NCBI GenBank assembly: GCA_964619405.1
Contig: CAZUCF010000016.1
Location: 1 to 17,501, forward strand
Direction of reading: 5' to 3'
Source: JABIDZ01 sp964619405
GTDB taxonomy: Archaea; Iainarchaeota; Iainarchaeia; Iainarchaeales; JAAZKV01
DNA: 17,501 nucleotides
Shown here: positions 14,262-17,501 of the stretch, piece after piece
Layout of the letters: the number at the start of each line of letters is the position of its first letter
How positions within the stretch are numbered: position 1 is the stretch's first letter
Notes under the pieces: model-generated
The model's database searches: none
What the model saw: only the letters and a program-made list of their open reading frames with translations
What the model was told of the DNA's origin: nothing
Translations under genes and position numbers: made by a program

Positions 14262-14273
14262 TTTATATATAAA
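14262..14273 (-). promoter_or_regulatory. TATA box of the pilin-like gene, supports GTG start
   Basis: TTTATATATAAA is a 12-bp palindromic TATA box about 24 nt upstream of the GTG at 14244. With an in-frame stop just before the GTG, it leaves no other start and implies a leaderless GTG-initiated mRNA. Confidence 0.65.
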
Positions 14274-14350
14274 TTAATTCATTTGCTTAAAAAAATTAAT
14301 TTAAAAAAAACAAAACAAAAAATTAAATACTTTGAAAACAATTGTTAATC

Positions 14351-14779
14351 ATGAATAATAGACTAAGAATTAGTGATTTAAAAAAACCTTTGCCAAAAAA
14401 TTTGAGTCAGCAAGCAAAGAAAAGAGCCTTGCTTGACAGGATAAAAAAAGTTAGTTCAACAAAATCTTTGACAAAAAGCAAAAAACCCGGAAGAAGTTTT
14501 GGAATGAAAGGCCAAGCAGGAACCAACCTGGCTCTTTTGAAAATAAAGAGGATTGCACAAATGCAATCAAGATTCCCTTTGAATAATGAGGTTGCAACAA
14601 AAATTTATAGGATTTATGAGAGATTGTTAAGAGAACAAATTGATATGGAACAAAGGCCTGGTAGTGAACACCAATTACTTGTTAATGCAACAAATAAATT
14701 GTTGAAAGCAGAAAGGAATAAGCGAGAAGTAATTCTTTCAGAAAAAGAAGAAAGAGTAATAAACAAATATTCTTTTTAA
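14351..14779 (+). CDS. basic helical protein, unknown function
   Basis: From ATG 14351 the product is 142 residues; a TTG at 14342 would add three. AATTAAATAC (14321-14330) is about 25 nt upstream of the ATG. The first 55 residues are basic and probably disordered (LSQQAKKRALLDRIKKV, LTKSKKPGRSFGMKG). From about 60 the protein is helical (LALLKIKRIAQMQ, ATKIYRIYERLLREQI, LLVNATNKLLKAERNKRE). No family is recognised. It is divergent from the pilin-like gene, and its 3' end is overlapped on the other strand by an open frame without a start. Confidence 0.72.
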   Translation: MNNRLRISDLKKPLPKNLSQQAKKRALLDRIKKVSSTKSLTKSKKPGRSFGMKGQAGTNLALLKIKRIAQMQSRFPLNNEVATKIYRIYERLLREQIDMEQRPGSEHQLLVNATNKLLKAERNKREVILSEKEERVINKYSF

Positions 14780-14893
14780 AAAACTAATAATTACTCCTAC
14801 TAAACTAATAACTGTTAGCTGGCCATTATTAAAAGCAATTTCGTTTAAATATTCTAATAGTTGCTCGTAATTTACAAAATATTTTTTTTGGAT
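14738..14893 (-). other. coding-like frame without a start codon
   Basis: On the - strand an open frame encodes VNYEQLLEYLNEI, then a hydrophobic stretch (LTVISLVGVIISFL) and a basic end (KRIF), stopping at TGA 14738-14740. It lies just past the stop of the gene at 15249 and overlaps the 3' end of the gene at 14351. It has no ATG, GTG or TTG in frame in the usable region. It looks like a helix-plus-membrane-segment protein and may be a remnant, use a non-canonical start, or be chance. Confidence 0.3.
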
Positions 14894-15249
14894 TATTCTA
14901 TTCTTAAAAATAATTCTTTTGATTTTTTGCTTAAAATGTAATCGTATTTGTCTTCAAAGTGTTCCATTACTGAAACGAATATTGGTTGTTCTTTTTTTGT
15001 TATAGTTGCTTTTGGGTAAATATTAAAATAATTTATTTTTTTTTCACCACTCTTTAGTTTTCCTAATCTTAATACTCTTGTATTACTCAAACCGTTTTTT
15101 TCGAAACCAAGGTTATTGCTTAACAATATATCACATGAAATAGTTCTTGCTTTTTCCGAATCATTTTTTATTTGAACCATTAGTTCAACACTCTTTGTTT
15201 TACCTAAAGACAATCGCAAAGGATTTAACTCTGTTTTCAATTCAACCAT
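14893..15249 (-). CDS. predicted beta-rich protein, unknown function
   Basis: The 118-residue product alternates short hydrophobic strands with polar turns: TKSVELMVQIKNDSEKART, ISCDILLSNNLGFE, TRVLRLGKLKSGEKKIN, IFVSVMEHFEDKYDYI and KELFLRI. This resembles an immunoglobulin-like or adaptor-ear-like beta-sandwich, by pattern only. It has no signal peptide and a single Cys. On the - strand a TTTAAAC element near 15273-15279 is about 27 nt before ATG 15249, fitting a leaderless start. It is divergent from the kinase-like gene. Confidence 0.65.
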   Translation of the reverse strand: MVELKTELNPLRLSLGKTKSVELMVQIKNDSEKARTISCDILLSNNLGFEKNGLSNTRVLRLGKLKSGEKKINYFNIYPKATITKKEQPIFVSVMEHFEDKYDYILSKKSKELFLRIE

Positions 15250-15344
15250 AATTATAGTTTGTTATGATTTGTTTAAAAAAATATGTTATTTTTGAAAAAA
15301 ATTGTATTAAAACTCTTTAAATAATCTTTTACAAAAAATTGTTT

Positions 15345-15410
15345 ATGCAATTAAAACGGCTTGGTAAAAAAAGTTTTGTAGCTGATTCTTTTAAAATAAA
15401 AAAAAAATGA
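15345..15410 (+). CDS. 21-residue ORF just upstream of the kinase-like gene
   Basis: ATG 15345 begins 21 codons (MQLKRLGKKSFVADSF, then a Lys run from ten A's at 15398-15407) ending at TGA 15408-15410. CTTTAAATA at 15314-15322 gives it the usual promoter spacing. The next ATG (15415) is 4 nt after the TGA in another frame. It may be a leader peptide or the real N-terminus of the kinase-like protein, which would be joined if the A-run were one base shorter. Confidence 0.35.
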   Translation: MQLKRLGKKSFVADSFKIKKK

Positions 15411-15414
15411 TAAA

Positions 15415-15894
15415 ATGGTTACTGGTCTTAGCACAAAAAAATTTGCTAGAGGTAGTTTTGGTTCAATAAAAGATGTTGTTGTTAGAAAAAGAAAACATAG
15501 TATTGGACTTGTTTTAAAAGAGTACTCTGATAAAAAAGTTCAATCAAAACAAGCAAAAAATGATTTTGTTTTATTAAGTTTTTTAAAGAAAAAAGGTTAT
15601 CCAGTCCCACCAACAATTAGGCTTGTTGAGAAAGATGGTTTGCATTTTGTTGTAATGACTGATTTAACCAAGTTTGGCGATAAAATAATAAAATATTTTT
15701 CTAATAAAAGAGTTTTCCCGCACACATATGTTTTGTCATCAATAGAGAAATTAGTTGGTTTAAAAAGAACTGTTGAATTAAAAAAAAATATTGAGTTGCT
15801 CATTGAAAAAGCTAGAAAAGAACATAACGTTGATGTTTCAGATGCTTTTGAAATAGTTGTTGATTCAAGAAAAAAAGTGCTAGATTTTTTTTAG
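15415..15894 (+). CDS. protein-kinase-like fold protein, probably truncated by a frameshift
   Basis: The 159-residue frame has N-lobe features of a protein kinase-like fold: a GSFGS loop (about 13-17), LVLKEY with a candidate lysine, a helix NDFVLLSFLKKKGYP and a hinge-like FVVMTDLTKFG. The C-terminal part contains VDVSDAFEIVVDSRKKVLDFF and stops at TAG. In the -1 frame, after the T-run, comes LVDVDDSSRKRKKQ, which would fit as the metal-binding (DFG-like) element. Read without the shift, the protein lacks a catalytic loop. TTTTAAAATA (15389-15398) could be its own TATA box. Kinase activity is doubtful: no clear HRD motif is seen, so it may be a pseudokinase or have another role. Confidence 0.6.
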   Translation: MVTGLSTKKFARGSFGSIKDVVVRKRKHSIGLVLKEYSDKKVQSKQAKNDFVLLSFLKKKGYPVPPTIRLVEKDGLHFVVMTDLTKFGDKIIKYFSNKRVFPHTYVLSSIEKLVGLKRTVELKKNIELLIEKARKEHNVDVSDAFEIVVDSRKKVLDFF

Positions 15895-15959
15895 TGGATG
15901 TTGATGATTCTTCAAGAAAAAGAAAGAAACAAAAACAAGATTTAAAAAATAATTATTAA
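15885..15959 (+). other. T8 slippery site and 22-codon -1 frame extension
   Basis: Codons GAT TTT TTT TAG at 15883-15894 contain the heptamer T TTT TTT immediately before the stop. Slipping back one base gives TTA GTG GAT GTT and 22 more residues to TAA at 15957-15959 (LVDVDDSSRKRKKQKQDLK...). The extension keeps a protein-like pattern that fits the upstream fold. Programmed frameshift, sequencing error in a homopolymer, or mutation are all possible. Confidence 0.5.
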
Positions 15960-16150
15960 AAATATAATAGCTTTTAAAAAAAATAAAACAAAACTAAATA
16001 AATAAAATGAATATTATTTAATTGATAAAACAAATTACTTAATTCAATTATATAAATTTCAAAAAGAAAAGAATTAAATAACACTTAGAACAAAGTATTT
16101 CCAAAGGAAAAAGATTTTTTCCTAAGTTTTAAAAAAATTGGTGGTTTGTA
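15960..16150. promoter_or_regulatory. leader region of the winged-helix gene with a hairpin
   Basis: No gene is seen in this A/T-rich stretch. GAATTAAATAAC near 16070-16081 could be the TATA box, leaving a leader of about 50 nt. Within it, AGGAAAAA (16105-16112) pairs with TTTTTCCT (16116-16123), an 8-bp stem with a 3-nt loop. ACTTAG (16083-16088) and CTAAGT (16122-16127) offer an alternative pairing. GGTGG (16140-16144) is a ribosome site 6 nt before ATG 16151. Confidence 0.45.
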
Positions 16151-16621
16151 ATGATTCCTGAGGCAGAATTAGTAAGAAAAGAATTTATTGTTAGGGAAAT
16201 GGATTTTCCTGAAAGCATTGCTTTAACAAGGAACTCTTTGTTGAGATGGTGTTGTTTGTCCTTAGGCCTAATATCAAAAAACGAATCAAGAGACAAAGGC
16301 TTTCTTGTTTTTGATTCATTGTTTTACTTTATTTTTTCTAAAAAAATTAATCCAACTACTCTAGACATTCAATCCCAAATAAAAACAAAGCACAAAATTG
16401 ATATGAGCGAAAAATTAATTAGGTATCATTTGAACAGGTTAATAGAATTAAATTTAATTCAAAGGGATAATTTGAAATACAAGATTAATCCTTCTCCTAA
16501 TTCAGAAAAAAGAAATTCTTTAAGTGAAAGTTATAATGCTTGGGTTCAAAAACAAATTAATATTGAATTAGAAAAAAACTTTTCTGTTTTAGAAAAACTA
16601 CAAAAAAGTTATGAGAAGTGA
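16151..16621 (+). CDS. winged-helix DNA-binding-like protein
   Basis: The 156-residue product has an N-terminal segment (VRKEFIVREMDFPESIALTR, RWCCLSLGLISKNESR) followed by a helix-turn-helix region. Within that region, PTTLDIQSQIKTKHKIDMSEKLIRYHLNRLIELNLIQRDNLKYKINP reads as helices 1-3 and a wing. The closing part (SESYNAWVQKQINIELEKN) is helical. Paired cysteines C34-C35 are present. The pattern resembles uncharacterised DPANN winged-helix proteins; this is from memory of the pattern, not a search. It is one of the few leadered genes here, with a Shine-Dalgarno and a leader hairpin, suggesting regulation. It ends in TGA and is convergent with the basic orphan at 16815. Confidence 0.75.
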   Translation: MIPEAELVRKEFIVREMDFPESIALTRNSLLRWCCLSLGLISKNESRDKGFLVFDSLFYFIFSKKINPTTLDIQSQIKTKHKIDMSEKLIRYHLNRLIELNLIQRDNLKYKINPSPNSEKRNSLSESYNAWVQKQINIELEKNFSVLEKLQKSYEK

Positions 16622-16668
16622 TTAATAACACAATTAATTATTTAAATCAAAAAAAGAACTAATTCCAA

Positions 16669-16815
16669 TTAAATCAATCCTTTTAATTTTAATTCTTCTA
16701 AACGATTTTTTCTTGCATCCCTTTGTAATTTAACTGCCCAATCATCAACTTCTTTTTTTTTCAAATTTTCTTTTGTAGCGTGCCCTTTTTTTCCGCCCAA
16801 ATTTAATTTTATCAT
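16669..16815 (-). CDS. 48-residue basic protein, unknown function
   Basis: From ATG 16815 a 48-residue frame contains LNLGGKKGHATKENLKKKE, VDDWAVKLQRDARKNRLEE and a final LKGLI. It is a basic glycine/lysine start followed by one amphipathic helix. An A/T-rich TTTAATAATAATAAA element on the - strand lies about 26 nt upstream. Its GGKKGHATKE start recalls the GKGGHGRHSRE start of the adjacent gene at 17395, which is on the same strand, so they may be related or functionally linked. Codon content (GGC, CAC, GCT) stands out from random A-rich DNA. Confidence 0.62.
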   Translation of the reverse strand: MIKLNLGGKKGHATKENLKKKEVDDWAVKLQRDARKNRLEELKLKGLI

Positions 16816-16873
16816 AAACAAGAATTATTTTTATTATTATTAAATTTAAGCTTGAAAAAAACGAGTTTATAGA

Positions 16874-17395
16874 CTAATACAATCTTCCACTAGCCAACTC
16901 ACTTACTTTTCTGGATTGGTTTTCTATTTCTTCTAATATCCTTTGTTGTTTTTTTACCCTCGGATTCTTACCAATTATTCTTGTTAATAATTCTGTCCGC
17001 ATATTAGCATCCAACCAATGATAATTCTCCCAATTAATAGAATCCAAATAATCCTTTGTAAAAGCATTTTCTTGAAACAATTTTTTCATTTCTCTTAGAA
17101 CAAACTTGTCAATCGCTAGTAATCTAAGAATAAAGCCTTCTGCATTAAGACCCCCTCTTTTTGCGATTAACTCAAGTTTTTGTTTTGCTTGGTTTGCTAT
17201 TGGAACAATTTCTTTTTCTCCTTTTGCAACAATACCTTTAACAGCTATTTCTGCTTGTGCTGAAAACTTTCTTTCCCTTGACTCAACAGCCCTTTTTTGT
17301 TGCTCCCTTACTTTTTGTTCGTGCTCAAATTTTCTTTGAACCTCGCGAGAATGCCTACCGTGGCCACCTTTCCCATGAACTTTTCCTTTTGGCAT
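16874..17395 (-). CDS. basic helical orphan protein with Gly/His/Lys N-terminus
   Basis: The 173-residue product is not recognised. Its N-terminus (MPKGKVHGKGGHGRHSREVQ) is rich in Gly, His, Lys and Arg and probably disordered. It is followed by a charged coiled-coil-like helix (RKFEHEQKVREQQKRAVES, about 21-40) and a helical domain, about 45-173, with GGLNAEGFILRLLAIDKFVL and INWENYHWLDANMRTELL in its middle. There is no Cys, membrane segment or signal peptide. Its ATG lies about 26 nt downstream of CATTTATTAATTC (- strand, near 17413-17425). It is the last gene before the right inverted repeat. It shares its layout with the other basic orphans. Confidence 0.75.
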   Translation of the reverse strand: MPKGKVHGKGGHGRHSREVQRKFEHEQKVREQQKRAVESRERKFSAQAEIAVKGIVAKGEKEIVPIANQAKQKLELIAKRGGLNAEGFILRLLAIDKFVLREMKKLFQENAFTKDYLDSINWENYHWLDANMRTELLTRIIGKNPRVKKQQRILEEIENQSRKVSELASGRLY

Positions 17396-17446
17396 AAAAG
17401 AATATTCATTTCAGAATTAATAAATGTTTTTGAAATAATTAAATAA

Positions 17447-17500
17447 GACTCTGGGACATAAGTCAGGAGTAGAGGGCTGTTGTTGAGAGGTTGTGTAGTA
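17447..17500. repeat. right terminal inverted repeat, 54 bp
   Basis: Exact reverse complement of bases 1-54. One extra base, C17501, follows it. If that base has a counterpart (G) just before base 1, the repeat is 55 bp or longer. Overlapping the last three bases (TAC) with the first three would create a 106-bp perfect palindrome; a single matching base is enough for this, so it is weak evidence for joined ends. Confidence 0.95.
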
Positions 17501-17501
17501 C

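Noticed and set aside
1..17501. Alternative genetic code (TGA or TAA read as sense)
   Set aside because: TGA appears to end the genes at 5396-5398, 11234-11236 and 16619-16621, and TAA ends most others. Only isolated frames are interrupted, so local mutation or error is simpler.

Overview
The window is a very A+T-rich archaeal sequence, most likely from a DPANN-type archaeon (small-genome lineages such as Pacearchaeota or Woesearchaeota); this assignment is inference. Supporting signs are TATA boxes (TTTAAA or TATATA types) about 24-30 nt upstream of most start codons, implying leaderless mRNAs; a class III (archaeal pilin-type) signal peptide; an XPD/Rad3-type Fe-S helicase; and many short, Lys/Arg-rich orphan proteins. 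All three stop codons appear to terminate genes. No rRNA, tRNA, CRISPR array, transposase, integrase or replication-initiation gene was found.

Layout. The two ends are a perfect 54-bp inverted repeat (1-54 and 17447-17500), clearly less A+T-rich than the neighbouring sequence. After an A-rich left end come a small membrane protein (298-591, -), a basic orphan (773, +) and an XRE-type regulator (1272, -). A DEAD-box RNA helicase (1680-3257) follows, behind two 33-bp repeats that each contain a palindrome. Then come a putative zinc metallopeptidase (3310), TspO (4202), a coiled-coil orphan (4757) and a two-iron superoxide reductase (5405), the last two probably in one operon. From 6158 to 9861 the region looks accessory: small orphans, a membrane gene split by an in-frame TGA, a RelE-type toxin-antitoxin pair, a hairpin-bearing island richer in G+C, and a degenerate 20-bp tandem array. 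From 9910 on are a HAD hydrolase (-), a 50-residue ORF (-), an HxlR regulator (+), the XPD-like helicase (-), and a secreted pilin-like Kazal/cysteine-rich protein (-). The right end holds another basic orphan (14351), a predicted beta-rich protein (15249, -), a kinase-like gene with a slippery-site frameshift at its 3' end (15415), a winged-helix protein (16151) and two basic orphans (16815, - and 17395, -).

Functional themes are RNA and DNA helicases, oxidative-stress defence (superoxide reductase, possibly TspO), a cell-surface protein, transcription regulators and a toxin-antitoxin module, interspersed with at least eight small cationic proteins of unknown role. Start codons split into two classes: leaderless ATG/GTG genes with a TATA box at about -26, and a few leadered genes (antitoxin, HxlR, winged-helix) with a GGTGAT/GGTGG Shine-Dalgarno, two of which start at TTG.

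The main open questions are whether the terminal inverted repeats mark a complete linear element or only an assembly break at a repeat, and whether several interrupted reading frames (TGA at 6554, TAA at 7196, T8 slip at 15885) are real, decayed or sequencing errors.
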